64,000 nucleotides of DNA from Neobacillus cucumis (GTDB taxonomy: Bacteria; Bacillota; Bacilli; Bacillales_B; DSM-18226). The notes under the pieces were generated by a model. The model did no database searches. It saw only the letters and a list, made by a program, of their open reading frames with translations, and was not told the DNA's origin. Positions 8,925 through 17,539 of this stretch are shown here, in pieces; position 1 is the stretch's first letter, and each line of letters opens with the position of its first letter. The stretch covers positions 186,001 through 250,000 of the forward strand of contig NZ_JAMBOH010000004.1 of assembly GCF_023715505.1 (NCBI RefSeq), given 5' to 3'. The translations under genes were made by a program, and so were the position numbers.

Positions 8925-9563
8925 ATGAAGCATTGGGATCAATTTTTAGCACCATATAAACAGGCAGTTTCTGAATTGAAAGTAAAATTAAAAGGGATGA
9001 GAGGGCAGTATGAGTTAGATTCCTCTCATTCACCGATTGAATTTGTAACAGGCAGAGTCAAACCAATTGCAAGTATTCTTGATAAAGCGAACCAAAAAGG
9101 GATTCCGCTTGAAAGCTTGGAAGAGGAGATGCAGGATATAGCCGGCATGCGGATTATGTGTCAGTTTGTCGATGATATTCATACTGTGGTTAATTTATTA
9201 AGGATTCGCAACGATTTTGAAATTGTAGAAGAAAGAGATTATATTTCTCACGAAAAAACAAGTGGATACCGCTCATACCATGTTGTCATTCAATATCCCG
9301 TCCAAACTATTCATGGGGAAAAGAAAATTCTTGCTGAAATCCAAATAAGGACGTTAGCGATGAATTTCTGGGCGACCATCGAACATTCACTTAACTATAA
9401 ATACAAAGGAGTATTTCCTTCAGATATCAAAATGAGATTACTAAGAGCTGCAGAAGCGGCATTTCGTTTAGACGAGGAAATGTCTTTAATACGTGGTGAA
9501 ATCCAGGAAGCACAAGCATTTTTTACCCGAAAAAAGGAATTGACACAAGAGGAAAAAAACTAA
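8925..9563 (+). CDS. yjbM: Small alarmone synthetase YjbM (RelQ/SasB)
   Basis: This GTP pyrophosphokinase transfers pyrophosphate from ATP to GDP/GTP, giving (p)ppGpp; it is a synthetase-only small alarmone synthetase active as a tetramer. The 212-aa protein contains the RelA/SpoT synthetase signatures: DIAGMRIMCQFVDDIHTVV, the arginine-containing SYRSYHVVIQYP strand, and EIQIRTLAMNFWATIEHSLNYKYKG, which holds the catalytic glutamate. There is no HD hydrolase domain or regulatory ACT/TGS domain, as expected for the group. It is followed after 39 bases by the NAD kinase gene, an arrangement conserved in Bacillus (yjbM-ppnK-yjbO). Confidence 0.95.
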   Translation: MKHWDQFLAPYKQAVSELKVKLKGMRGQYELDSSHSPIEFVTGRVKPIASILDKANQKGIPLESLEEEMQDIAGMRIMCQFVDDIHTVVNLLRIRNDFEIVEERDYISHEKTSGYRSYHVVIQYPVQTIHGEKKILAEIQIRTLAMNFWATIEHSLNYKYKGVFPSDIKMRLLRAAEAAFRLDEEMSLIRGEIQEAQAFFTRKKELTQEEKN

Positions 9564-9602
9564 CATCCGCCTGTGAATGCCGATTTGTAAGGAGAAAATA
9601 AG

Positions 9603-10397
9603 ATGAAATTTGCGATTACATCAAAAGGGGATCAAAAGTCCAATATTTTAATGAGTAAAATGAGGACATATTTACTTGACTTTGATCTTATTTACGATGA
9701 AGATCAACCTGATATTGTTGTTTCCATTGGCGGTGACGGGACACTTCTCTATGCGTTCCACCGCTACAGCAGCCGGCTAAGTAAAACAGCATTCGTCGGA
9801 ATACATACTGGGCACCTTGGATTTTACGCAGATTGGATACCGGATGAAATTGAAAAGCTGGTAATAGCCATCGCAAAAACCCCATATCAAGTTGTAGAGT
9901 ACCCGCTTCTTGAAGTCATTATCCGCTACACACATGCCGGAAAAGAATCCCGTTACTTAGCACTGAATGAATCTACGGTGAAAAGTGTCGAGGGTACACT
10001 TGTGATGGATGTAGAAATTCGAGGAGAGCATTTTGAACGGTTCCGTGGTGATGGCCTTTGCATTTCTACTCCATCAGGCAGTACAGCTTATAATAAAGCT
10101 CTTGGCGGGGCGATCATTCATCCGTCGATTTCAGCCTTACAAGTTGCAGAAATGGCTTCTATTAATAACAGGGTGTTTCGAACAGTTGGCTCTCCGCTAA
10201 TATTGCCAGCACACCATACCTGTATGCTTAAGCCAGTAAAAAAATCTGATTTTCAGGTAACCATTGATCACCTGACACTACTTCATAAGGACGTTAAATC
10301 GATCCAATATAGGGTACCAGAAGAAAAAATTCGTTTTGCCCGCTTTAGACCGTTTCCATTTTGGAAAAGGGTCCATGATTCATTTATATCTGATTAA
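9603..10397 (+). CDS. ppnK: NAD kinase
   Basis: The enzyme phosphorylates NAD to NADP using ATP or polyphosphate. The 264-aa sequence has the diagnostic GGDGT motif at residues 43-47 with the catalytic Asp45, the GHLGFYADW loop, the NE-S/T substrate motif LNESTVK, and the glycine-rich [21 protein letters not shown] segment that binds NAD. Start ATG 9603 follows AAGGAGA. It lies in a tight group with yjbM and the downstream pseudouridine synthase (17-base gap), so co-transcription is likely. Confidence 0.96.
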   Translation: MKFAITSKGDQKSNILMSKMRTYLLDFDLIYDEDQPDIVVSIGGDGTLLYAFHRYSSRLSKTAFVGIHTGHLGFYADWIPDEIEKLVIAIAKTPYQVVEYPLLEVIIRYTHAGKESRYLALNESTVKSVEGTLVMDVEIRGEHFERFRGDGLCISTPSGSTAYNKALGGAIIHPSISALQVAEMASINNRVFRTVGSPLILPAHHTCMLKPVKKSDFQVTIDHLTLLHKDVKSIQYRVPEEKIRFARFRPFPFWKRVHDSFISD

Positions 10398-10414
10398 GCC
10401 GGAGGACCTTGTTG

Positions 10415-11320
10415 ATGGAAGCACGTTTTAAGTTGAACTGGATTATTGATAAGTCCAGTGCGGGTTTATTAGTTAAAGAGTTCTTAAAACAAGAAGAAAT
10501 CTCCCGAATTGCTTTAACGGATATTAAATTTAGAGGCGGCTTTATTCTTGTTAATAATGAGGAAGTGAATGTAAGATATAAGCTAAACGAAGGTGATTCG
10601 TTGTCTGTGATTTTTCCTGCTGAAATTCCGAGTGAGGGAGTTATGGCGGAGAATATCCCGTTAACCATATTGTATGAAGATGAATTTTTACTTGTGGTAA
10701 ACAAACCAGCGATGATGAACACGATCCCATCTCGTGAACATCCGAAAGGCAGCCTTGCAAATGCTCTTGTGGGATATTACCAGCGAGTGGGGATTCAGGC
10801 GACTTCCCATATTGTCACAAGGCTAGACCGTGACACTTCAGGAATAGTTTTAATCGCTAAGCACCGTCATGTTCATCATTTATTTAGTAAAATGCAGCAA
10901 AATGGATTGGTGAAAAGGACATACGAAGCTTTTGCAAGTGGTATACTTGAAGTTGATAATGGAACTATTATTGAACCGATTGGCCGCAAACAGGATAGCA
11001 TTATTGAACGGGAAGTACGGGCTGATGGTCAATATGCTTGTACCCATTATAAGGTAATTAAGAGCTACTCTACATTTACTCATCTCGAGCTTAGACTTGA
11101 AACAGGGCGTACACATCAGATAAGAGTTCATATGTCGTTCTTAGGACATCCTCTGCTCGGAGATGATTTATATGGAGGAGATACTTCCTTAATCAAACGG
11201 CAAGCCCTTCATTGTAAAAAAATTCAATTCCTTCATCCCTTTTATAAAAAAGATATGTCCTTTTCGGCTCCACCCCCGGAGGATATGAATCGTATTTTAG
11301 AGGCTGACCTGCTTGAATAG
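10415..11320 (+). CDS. RluA/RluD-family pseudouridine synthase (YjbO)
   Basis: This enzyme isomerises specific uridines in structured RNA to pseudouridine. The 301-aa protein has an N-terminal S4-like RNA-binding segment (about residues 15-75) and the family active-site motif TRLDRDTSGIVLIAKH with the catalytic Asp in RLDRDTSG, then the RTHQIRVHMSFLGHPLLGD motif. ATG 10415 is eight bases after GGAGGA, so it is preferred to the in-frame TTG codons at 10409 and 10412. The target RNA position is not inferable. A terminator stem includes its stop codon. Confidence 0.92.
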   Translation: MEARFKLNWIIDKSSAGLLVKEFLKQEEISRIALTDIKFRGGFILVNNEEVNVRYKLNEGDSLSVIFPAEIPSEGVMAENIPLTILYEDEFLLVVNKPAMMNTIPSREHPKGSLANALVGYYQRVGIQATSHIVTRLDRDTSGIVLIAKHRHVHHLFSKMQQNGLVKRTYEAFASGILEVDNGTIIEPIGRKQDSIIEREVRADGQYACTHYKVIKSYSTFTHLELRLETGRTHQIRVHMSFLGHPLLGDDLYGGDTSLIKRQALHCKKIQFLHPFYKKDMSFSAPPPEDMNRILEADLLE

Positions 11321-11335
11321 CGGTCAGCCTTTTGT
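11301..11335 (+). terminator. Terminator of the yjbM-ppnK-yjbO group
   Basis: AGGCTGACC pairs perfectly with GGTCAGCCT, followed by TTT and a T-rich stretch; the stop codon lies in the loop. Confidence 0.8.
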
Positions 11336-11352
11336 ATTATTTTCAAACGAAA

Positions 11353-12093
11353 CTAATCAAATTGTTTAAATTTTTCTTGAACATGTGGCATAGTAGAAGG
11401 AACAGACACCAATTCCATCTCCGGATAACGTAATGCCGTCAATTTACCGCCAAACACAGCTCCTGTATCTATGTTATACGTGTTATTAATAATACGGGGC
11501 TCTTTGACCGGAGTATGACCATAAACAATACAGGCATTGCCATGATAATTTTTTGCCCAATCCAACCTAACTGGTGATCCATCCGGATTTTTTTTACCAG
11601 TAATATCACCATAAAGGACAAATTCTTTTACTTTTCCATGTGTTTGGCCGATATATTCCTGTTTAATACCGGCATGTGCTATAACAAGCTTTCCATTGTC
11701 CAATACTAAGTAGAGTGGGGCTTTTTCATACAGCTCGATAAATTTTTTTCGAATGGATTGTTGATCTTTTTTATATAATGATTCATATTCAGCTACCGTG
11801 GTTTCTAGCCCGTGTGTCACCTGAACTTTATTTCCGAGAAAAAAGCGATACAGCTTATTGCAATGATTGCCTGGTGTGTAATGCGCATTTTGGTGTTGGA
11901 CTACGAGCTGCCAAACGACCTCAATCACCTTAATGGATGCAGGCCCTCTGTCCGTTAAGTCACCAACAAAACCAAGAGTCCTTCCTGAGGAATGGACTGG
12001 TAACCCTGTTTCCCAACTGTAACCAAGCTTTAAAGTTAGTTCTTTCAATTCGTTAAAACAACCGTGTATGTCACCGATAATATCAATTTTCAT
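11353..12093 (-). CDS. prpE: Bis(5'-nucleosyl)-tetraphosphatase PrpE
   Basis: This calcineurin-like phosphoesterase hydrolyses diadenosine tetraphosphate and can act as a protein phosphatase; in B. subtilis PrpE affects spore germination. The 246-aa protein opens with [12 protein letters not shown], giving the GDxHG metal motif, then GDLTDRG and GNHCNK, and ends with VYGHTPV and [12 protein letters not shown]. All phosphoesterase signature blocks are intact. It is convergent with the pseudouridine synthase and divergent from yjbQ. Start ATG 12093 follows a GGGGGTG site. Confidence 0.94.
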   Translation of the reverse strand: MKIDIIGDIHGCFNELKELTLKLGYSWETGLPVHSSGRTLGFVGDLTDRGPASIKVIEVVWQLVVQHQNAHYTPGNHCNKLYRFFLGNKVQVTHGLETTVAEYESLYKKDQQSIRKKFIELYEKAPLYLVLDNGKLVIAHAGIKQEYIGQTHGKVKEFVLYGDITGKKNPDGSPVRLDWAKNYHGNACIVYGHTPVKEPRIINNTYNIDTGAVFGGKLTALRYPEMELVSVPSTMPHVQEKFKQFD

Positions 12094-12185
12094 AGGATGG
12101 CACCCCCTGTTAGTTCTTATTTATCTTTAGTTTATTCAGTTGCTTTTATAAGAAGGAATCCTAGTTTTGAAAGGTGGTTTAAATA

Positions 12186-14045
12186 ATGGAACAACACATT
12201 TCTGTACTTTCGCTGCTTGTAGTTGTGACTACAGCATTTTTAACACCAATTATTCTGCATCGATTTAAATTGAATTTTATCCCGGTTGTGGTTGCAGAAA
12301 TTATTATGGGTCTCATGATTGGGAAAAGCGGCTTCGATATTGTCCATCAGGATGCCTGGCTGTCCACCCTTTCGACACTAGGCTTCATTTTCCTTATGTT
12401 TTTAAGCGGGCTAGAAATTGATTTTACCGCCTTTCGCGGCAGCAAAAAACGGGATGCACTTGCTAATGGAAAAAAGGAGCCCAATACTTTTGTTACAGCA
12501 ACGACGGTTTTTGCTGGAATTTTTATATTCTCCCTAATACTATCCTATCTATTTGTTCTAGCAGGATTTATTGATAATGCCTTTTTGATGACGTTAATTA
12601 TCTCAACCATTTCCCTTGGAGTAGTAGTGCCCACATTAAAAGAGGCCCATTTGATGAAAACGGTCATCGGGCAAATCATCTTGCTTGTTGCGGTAATAGC
12701 CGATTTAGTAACAATGATTTTATTAGCCGTATTTGTTTCAATATATGAGGCTGGCCATGGGAATACGTGGCTGCTCTTGATATTATTTGGAGCAGGTATT
12801 GTTCTTTATTTTATTGGTAAGAAATTTAAAACTCGAACCTTTATTGAAACATTGTCAACAGGAACTGTGCAAATTGGCACAAGGGCGGTATTTACATTGA
12901 TTATTGTACTGGTGGGCTTATCAGAGACGGTCGGTGCGGAGAATATCCTTGGCGCCTTTCTAGCCGGTGTTTTAGTTTCATTACTATCCCCCAACCAGGA
13001 ACTCGTCCATAAACTTGATTCCTTTGGCTATGGCTTTTTAATCCCTATCTTTTTTGTGATGGTTGGGGTTAATCTGGATGTTTGGTCACTCTTTAGTGAA
13101 AAGAAGCTTCTATTGCTTATACCGCTATTATTGATTGGACTGCTTTTATCAAAGCTTGTGCCAGTTTTTCTATTAAAGATTTGGTATGATACGAAAACGG
13201 TTATTTCTTCAGGCTTTTTGCTAACCTCCACGCTTTCACTTGTGATTGCAGCTGCAACCATTGGTGAAAGGATGGAAGTAATAACTCCCCAAATGAGTGG
13301 AACCTTGATATTGGTGGCCGTGATTACATCAATTTTTACACCAATGGTTTTCAAAAAGCTCTTTCCGTTGGAGGCTGTGAAAAGCAAAAAGGTTAGTGTG
13401 GCATTTTTAGGTGCTAACCAGGTAACTCTATCTTTATCACAAGATTTAAAGTCAGGCCTTTATGCTCCGATTCTTTATCATACGAAAATGGAGAAATCAG
13501 ATAAACAAATTGCTAATTCACTCTTTGATATTGTTGAAATCATCGATTACTCCATCGATTCTATTTCCAGAGCAAATGTTTTTCAATCAGAAATTGTAGT
13601 CATTTCTACTGGTGATGAGAATTTAAATGCAAGTTTGTCTATTGAAGCGAAGGAAAAAGGTGTTTCCAGGGTCATAGCCCGGATTGAAAGCATAGAACTA
13701 GAACAAAAATTACGTGAGCAAAATATTGAGGTGTTCTCTTCATTTATGTCGACAAAAACACTGCTTCGGGCATTAATTGAATCCCCAACAGTTATTAATA
13801 TCTTGACCAATCAAGAGACAGGGCTTTATGAAATCAAGATGTTAAACACACACTTTGATGGAATGCATTTGAGGCAATTTCCATTTACAGGCGATGTAAT
13901 CTTTGTTCGTATTTTTAGAGGAAAGGATTCGATTGTCCCTCACGGTGATACGGAATTGCAAATGGATGATCGTTTAATTGTTACCGGATCAAAGGAGTAT
14001 GTTGTTGAATTGAAGCGGGAATTGGAATTTTGTGAGACATGCTAA
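12186..14045 (+). CDS. yjbQ: CPA2-family cation/proton antiporter YjbQ
   Basis: This is a monovalent cation:proton antiporter-2 protein of the inner membrane. The 619-aa product has about twelve hydrophobic segments in residues 5-390 (Na_H_Exchanger domain, including the GFDIVHQDAWLSTLSTLGFIFLMFLSGLEID block), followed by a cytoplasmic KTN-like nucleotide-binding region (about residues 410-525, with ARIESIELEQKLREQNI) and a C-terminal TrkA_C domain (about 535-615, ending near DDRLIVTGSKEYVVELKRELE). The domain layout suggests potassium efflux gated by a ligand; the ion is not proven. It is monocistronic with start ATG 12186 after AAAGGTGG. Confidence 0.9.
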   Translation: MEQHISVLSLLVVVTTAFLTPIILHRFKLNFIPVVVAEIIMGLMIGKSGFDIVHQDAWLSTLSTLGFIFLMFLSGLEIDFTAFRGSKKRDALANGKKEPNTFVTATTVFAGIFIFSLILSYLFVLAGFIDNAFLMTLIISTISLGVVVPTLKEAHLMKTVIGQIILLVAVIADLVTMILLAVFVSIYEAGHGNTWLLLILFGAGIVLYFIGKKFKTRTFIETLSTGTVQIGTRAVFTLIIVLVGLSETVGAENILGAFLAGVLVSLLSPNQELVHKLDSFGYGFLIPIFFVMVGVNLDVWSLFSEKKLLLLIPLLLIGLLLSKLVPVFLLKIWYDTKTVISSGFLLTSTLSLVIAAATIGERMEVITPQMSGTLILVAVITSIFTPMVFKKLFPLEAVKSKKVSVAFLGANQVTLSLSQDLKSGLYAPILYHTKMEKSDKQIANSLFDIVEIIDYSIDSISRANVFQSEIVVISTGDENLNASLSIEAKEKGVSRVIARIESIELEQKLREQNIEVFSSFMSTKTLLRALIESPTVINILTNQETGLYEIKMLNTHFDGMHLRQFPFTGDVIFVRIFRGKDSIVPHGDTELQMDDRLIVTGSKEYVVELKRELEFCETC

Positions 14046-14101
14046 AGAGTTTGGGAAAGAATAGTATCCGAGCCTTTTCATTTAAGGGGAAGTAGTGTAA
14101 A

Positions 14102-14120
14102 ATTAGTACCAAGTACTAAT
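14102..14120 (+). promoter_or_regulatory. FapR operator upstream of fabI
   Basis: The palindrome ATTAGTACCAAGTACTAAT matches the known FapR recognition sequence of Bacillus fatty-acid genes. It lies 34 bases before fabI, next to a TATAGT -10-like box at 14131-14136, so FapR repression relieved by malonyl-CoA is expected. Confidence 0.88.
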
Positions 14121-14153
14121 ATCATGTAATTATAGTAGGAGGACTATTTCAAT

Positions 14154-14918
14154 ATGAATCTTTCGGGAAAAACTTTTGTTGTTATGGGTGTAGCTAATAA
14201 ACGCAGTATTGCTTGGGGAATTGCCCGTTCACTTCACAATGCAGGAGCAAGATTAATTTTTACATATGCGGGTGAAAGAATTGAGAGCAGTGTTCGTGAT
14301 TTAGCTAACTCTTTAGAGGCAGAGGGAACTCTTGTGCTTCCATGTGATGTAACAAGTGATGAAGCAATTGCAAGCTGCTTTGCTGAAATTAAGGAAGCTG
14401 TGGGTACCATTCATGGTTTAGCACACTGTATTGCGTTTGCAAAAACTGAAGACTTAAAAGGTGAGTTTGTAAGCACATCAAGGGATGGATTCCTGCTTGC
14501 ACAAAATATCAGTTCATATTCGTTGACAGCAGTGGCGAAAGTAGCGCGCGAACTAATGACTGAAGGAGGAAGTATTGTAACTCTAACATACTTAGGCGGA
14601 GAGCGAGCTATTCCAAACTATAATGTAATGGGTGTTGCAAAAGCCTCTTTGGATGCAAGTGTCCGCTACTTGGCTTCTGATTTAGGAAAAGACGGAATTC
14701 GTGTTAATTCCATTTCTGCTGGTCCGATCCGAACATTATCAGCAAAGGCAATTGGGGAATTCAATTCGATTTTAAGTGAAATTGAAGCAAAAGCTCCATT
14801 ACGGAGAACGACTACTCCAGAAGAAGTCGGTGACACAGCCCTATTCCTATTCAGTGATCTTTCACGGGGAATTACTGGCGAAAACATCCATGTAGATTCT
14901 GGTTACCATATCCTTTAA
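14154..14918 (+). CDS. fabI: Enoyl-ACP reductase FabI
   Basis: FabI performs the last, NAD(P)H-dependent step of each fatty-acid elongation cycle. The 254-aa short-chain dehydrogenase has the FabI-type nucleotide motif MGVANKRSIAWGIARSL, an intact catalytic pair Y156/K163 in YNVMGVAK, the additional upstream Tyr in TYLGGERAIPNY, and the C-terminal ITGENIHVDSGYHI. Length equals the family norm. It is preceded by a FapR operator and followed by a strong terminator, so it forms its own unit. In B. subtilis a thiamine gene cluster lies between yjbQ and fabI; it is absent here. Confidence 0.96.
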   Translation: MNLSGKTFVVMGVANKRSIAWGIARSLHNAGARLIFTYAGERIESSVRDLANSLEAEGTLVLPCDVTSDEAIASCFAEIKEAVGTIHGLAHCIAFAKTEDLKGEFVSTSRDGFLLAQNISSYSLTAVAKVARELMTEGGSIVTLTYLGGERAIPNYNVMGVAKASLDASVRYLASDLGKDGIRVNSISAGPIRTLSAKAIGEFNSILSEIEAKAPLRRTTTPEEVGDTALFLFSDLSRGITGENIHVDSGYHIL

Positions 14919-14925
14919 AAAAAAC

Positions 14926-14955
14926 AGCCTGCTAGCTCTTTAGCAGGCTTTTTGT
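14926..14955 (+). terminator. Terminator of fabI
   Basis: AGCCTGCTA / TAGCAGGCT is a perfect nine-pair stem with six-base loop, preceded by eight A and followed by TTTTTG. Confidence 0.92.
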
Positions 14956-15030
14956 TTGCCATAAATGAACCAAGATAGGCATATCGCATATATATAATGT
15001 GTGTGATTTCGTAACAAGGAGGTGAATTGC

Positions 15031-15600
15031 TTGTCAACGAAGAAGAGCCAGGGACCCATGTTATTTATCCACCAGGCGTTTGTAAGGCCGCCTTCAAATT
15101 TAAATATGCAGGATGTTTATACGAATCGACAGGAACCAGCACCACTCGAGGATGAACAGCCAGTGCAACAAAAAACTAAGAAAACACTCTCCCCTGCAAA
15201 AGAGGAACTGGCAGCAAACGAGGATGAGCCGTCAGTGCTACAAGAAACAAAAAAAACAATCCCCCCTGCAAAAGAGGAACTGGTTCTTGAAAATCAGGAT
15301 AACTCGGTGCAGCTTGAGGTTCAATCCACAGAAAAACCAAAGGGGAAACAAAGGTCTTTCTTAAAAAAGGTCAAACCATTTAAAGAGATGGAACTGCTTG
15401 AGCGTTTAGACTATCTAATGAACTTTCCAAAAGTTCTGCCCCCTGTACCATGCGTCTTTTATACTGCGCGAGGAAACTTTCAAGGTTATTTAACAGAATA
15501 CACAGACCAAGATGTAACCATACGTTTCCACAATCAAACCTCGAAAACCATTCCATTAGAACAGTTAACTAACGTCATTATGATTGGAATACAGAGATAA
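15031..15600 (+). CDS. cotO: Spore coat protein CotO
   Basis: CotO (YjbX) is a morphogenetic outer-coat protein made in the mother cell. The 189-aa product has a short conserved N-terminus (GPMLFIHQAFVRPP), a low-complexity charged middle, and a conserved C-terminal domain from about residue 125 (ELLERLDYLMNFPKVLPPVP, then PLEQLTNVIMIGI). The middle has a direct repeat of 24 residues (from DNA 15148 and again from 15220; EELAAN versus EELVLE at the ends). TTG 15031 is six bases after AAGGAGGTG and is preferred to GTG 15022, which overlaps that site. Its place after fabI and beside a CotZ-type gene matches B. subtilis. Confidence 0.87.
   Translation: MSTKKSQGPMLFIHQAFVRPPSNLNMQDVYTNRQEPAPLEDEQPVQQKTKKTLSPAKEELAANEDEPSVLQETKKTIPPAKEELVLENQDNSVQLEVQSTEKPKGKQRSFLKKVKPFKEMELLERLDYLMNFPKVLPPVPCVFYTARGNFQGYLTEYTDQDVTIRFHNQTSKTIPLEQLTNVIMIGIQR
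15148..15291 (+). repeat. Two-copy 72-bp tandem repeat inside cotO
   Basis: Copies begin at 15148 and 15220. They share GAGGATGA, CAGTG, and CCTGCAAAAGAGGAACTGG at equal offsets, and encode 24-residue units with the common core TKKT..PAKEEL. Confidence 0.8.
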
Positions 15601-15612
15601 AGAAAATAAAAA

Positions 15613-15635
15613 AGCCAGCCGTTTTACGACTGGCT
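15613..15635. terminator. Hairpin between convergent cotO and the CotZ-type gene
   Basis: AGCCAG.CGT pairs with ACG.CTGGCT around a short T loop (one mismatch), with A-rich left and T-rich right flanks. It probably ends cotO. Confidence 0.65.
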
Positions 15636-15729
15636 CATTTGTTCAATTTTTGTTAATCATCTTAGAATCTGATTAATAGTAGCCTCGAGCTCCAAGTAAT
15701 TGGTCAGCTTTAATACTGCTGTTTCGTCC

Positions 15730-16248
15730 TTAATTGCAAAGTCCAAGGTTAACATCAGCGATACATTGCACTGCACAGAAGCAGCTTAAGTCAACGGTGA
15801 TGCAATCTCTGCTCGCGCGGAATCTGTCAACTTTACAAACCTTCTTAAGGTCAATGCAGCATTTTTCTCCGCCTGAAACGAGATTAACCGGAACAAACTG
15901 TCCATTGTTATCCCGATGGCCTGGTACTAACACACGAAGAGTTGCACAGCAGTTATCAAATACATCCTCAACGCGGAAGAAGATAGATACACATGCATCA
16001 CATTCCTCTGTTAAGAATGCATGAAATGGCGTACCATCAGCAGTACTTAGAACAAATACACGCGTATCAACCGGGTCTCTCCTTGTAGGCGACACCATCG
16101 ATCCTAGCGGTTCGGTAAAGCAGCTAGTACACTCAGTACATTCTTGTTCAACTGCTTCAACTGCATTATCTTGAATATCCTTAATCGCACGAACTACTTC
16201 GCAAACGCAGTTTTCACCGTGAAAGTTGTTATTATTTCCACAACCCAT
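15730..16248 (-). CDS. Spore coat/exosporium protein of the CotY/CotZ/ExsY family
   Basis: These cysteine-rich proteins self-assemble into disulfide-linked two-dimensional arrays in the spore crust or exosporium. The 172-aa protein has about 20 cysteines, with clusters CVCEVV near the N-terminus, CTECTSC, ECDACVS, NCCATLRVL, KCCIDLKKVC and a final CFCAVQC. It starts MGCGNNNNFHGENC at ATG 16248 after a GGAGGAAAAA site. B. subtilis has cotV-cotZ here; only a single gene is seen in this window, which may be the sole family member at the locus. Expression is expected from a late mother-cell (SigK) promoter; I could not fix one. Confidence 0.9.
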   Translation of the reverse strand: MGCGNNNNFHGENCVCEVVRAIKDIQDNAVEAVEQECTECTSCFTEPLGSMVSPTRRDPVDTRVFVLSTADGTPFHAFLTEECDACVSIFFRVEDVFDNCCATLRVLVPGHRDNNGQFVPVNLVSGGEKCCIDLKKVCKVDRFRASRDCITVDLSCFCAVQCIADVNLGLCN

Positions 16249-16390
16249 TAATTTTTCCTCCTTATTCCGTGATATATCTTACAGTACTAACATATTTATA
16301 TGAGCGCTTTTGGGAAACGGACAAACGCCTTGTTTGTCAAAATTAGGCTGGTCAATCATCTATTTAATCTCAGAAAGGATAGTAGCCGGT

Positions 16391-16744
16391 ATGAATATAA
16401 CCTATTTAACGTTGCTTCTATTATCGCTGGCAAGCTTTCGGCTGACGAGATTGCTTGTTTTCGATCGAATCTTTGAGTTTATTCGCGAACCTTTTTTTGA
16501 CGAAGTAAGGGAGGAACATGAAGGGGAAGTTGAAATTTATTATGTTCCCAAAAAAGCAGGAATTAAGAAGTTTATAGGTGAACTGCTTAGTTGTTATTGG
16601 TGTACAGGAGTGTGGTCAGCTGCCTTTATAGTCGGTTTTCATTATATCTGTCCAGAATTTTCTAGACCAATAATCTTAGTTTTAGCAGTGGCCGGTTTTG
16701 CTTCCCTGATGGAATTATGTGTCCAGCTTTTTATCGAAAAATAA
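16391..16744 (+). CDS. yjcA: YjcA family sporulation protein (DUF1360)
   Basis: This 117-aa membrane protein belongs to DUF1360; the B. subtilis relative YjcA is sporulation-linked. It has an N-terminal hydrophobic segment with the signature LLLLSLASFRLTRLLVFD, a charged loop, the conserved IGELLSCYWCTGVW motif (CxxC-containing), and one or two C-terminal hydrophobic segments. I selected ATG 16391 since this gives the conserved N-terminus; a longer frame from 16310 would add an unrelated 27 residues. No operon partner is evident. Its molecular role is unknown. Confidence 0.82.
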   Translation: MNITYLTLLLLSLASFRLTRLLVFDRIFEFIREPFFDEVREEHEGEVEIYYVPKKAGIKKFIGELLSCYWCTGVWSAAFIVGFHYICPEFSRPIILVLAVAGFASLMELCVQLFIEK

Positions 16745-16818
16745 TGCTTTCGTGGAGACAAGATTCGTTAATTCGACATATTCTAACTAGTAGCAAACAC
16801 TGAAAGGGGAGAGAAGAA

Positions 16819-16923
16819 GTGAACAATAAAAATCAAAACAAACAAATGACACAATCCATTCGCAAATCGACAACTACTAAGAAGAATAAAGGCTGCGGAT
16901 GCAGTAAAAAAACTTCAAAGTAA
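16819..16923 (+). CDS. Small lysine-rich protein with GCGC motif
   Basis: The gene encodes 34 residues that start MNNKNQNKQMTQSIRKSTTT and end KKNKGCGCSKKTSK. It begins with GTG eight bases after a strong AAAGGGGAGAG site and is directly followed by a terminator, so it has complete expression signals. Composition (Lys, Asn, Gln, Thr, one Cys-Gly-Cys) resembles small spore or coat peptides, and all genes around it are sporulation genes, but no family is recognised and function is unknown. Confidence 0.6.
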   Translation: MNNKNQNKQMTQSIRKSTTTKKNKGCGCSKKTSK

Positions 16924-16927
16924 CGCA

Positions 16928-16957
16928 AAAACTGCTGGTAAAACTGGCAGTTTTTTT
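16928..16957 (+). terminator. Terminator after the small lysine-rich gene
   Basis: AAAACTGC / GCAGTTTT stem with an 11-base loop and seven T. Confidence 0.8.
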
Positions 16958-17055
16958 AATTTAAGGTGCCATAGTTATTCAGTTATAATTTTGCAGGATA
17001 TAGAAAAAACTAAAGTAGTATTCAAACACTCAACGGGACAAGGAAAGTGAAGCAT

Positions 17056-17523
17056 ATGAAAGTGGCATATCGTTTGATTATAAGTGTGAGTTTATTATTG
17101 TTGACGGCATGTTCTCAAAATCAGCCGGTTAAAGAAAGTCAATTAGCGCTCATGAAAACAACAAATCCGCCCCCGCTTAGTACGGAGCGGGAAAACAATA
17201 GTGATCGGGTAGAGGATATCAAAAGAGATGTGAGTTCTTTACCAGAGCTATATGACGTTGCGGTTATCAAAGGAGAAAAAGATACATTAGTGGTCTATAA
17301 GGTAAAACATATGCACAGATTTAAAATGAAGACAATCGAAAAGAACTTAAATAAGAAGCTAGAAAAAAAACATCCAAAGGAAAACTTTACAGTATCAAGT
17401 GATTATAAGATTTTCTTGGAAGCTGTCAGGCTGAACGAGGGGATGAAATCAGGAAGGTTATCACATTCTAAGGCTGAAAAGCGTTTAGAGGAAATTGTTA
17501 AGATGACGGAAGATATGAAGTAA
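17056..17523 (+). CDS. YhcN/YlaJ-family sporulation lipoprotein
   Basis: The 155-aa product has a lipoprotein signal (hydrophobic VAYRLIISVSLLLLTACSQ with lipobox LTAC), then a YhcN/YlaJ-type domain with an alternating beta-alpha pattern (ELYDVAVIKGEKDTLVVYKVK). Such lipoproteins occur in spore membranes and accompany the second type of spoVA operon. ATG 17056 is spaced correctly from AAGGAAAG, whereas GTG 17047 is too close. It is 16 bases upstream of spoVAC and likely co-transcribed in the forespore. The precise role in dipicolinic acid transport or heat resistance is inferred from association. Confidence 0.82.
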   Translation: MKVAYRLIISVSLLLLTACSQNQPVKESQLALMKTTNPPPLSTERENNSDRVEDIKRDVSSLPELYDVAVIKGEKDTLVVYKVKHMHRFKMKTIEKNLNKKLEKKHPKENFTVSSDYKIFLEAVRLNEGMKSGRLSHSKAEKRLEEIVKMTEDMK

Positions 17524-17539
17524 GAAAGGATGTATCAGG

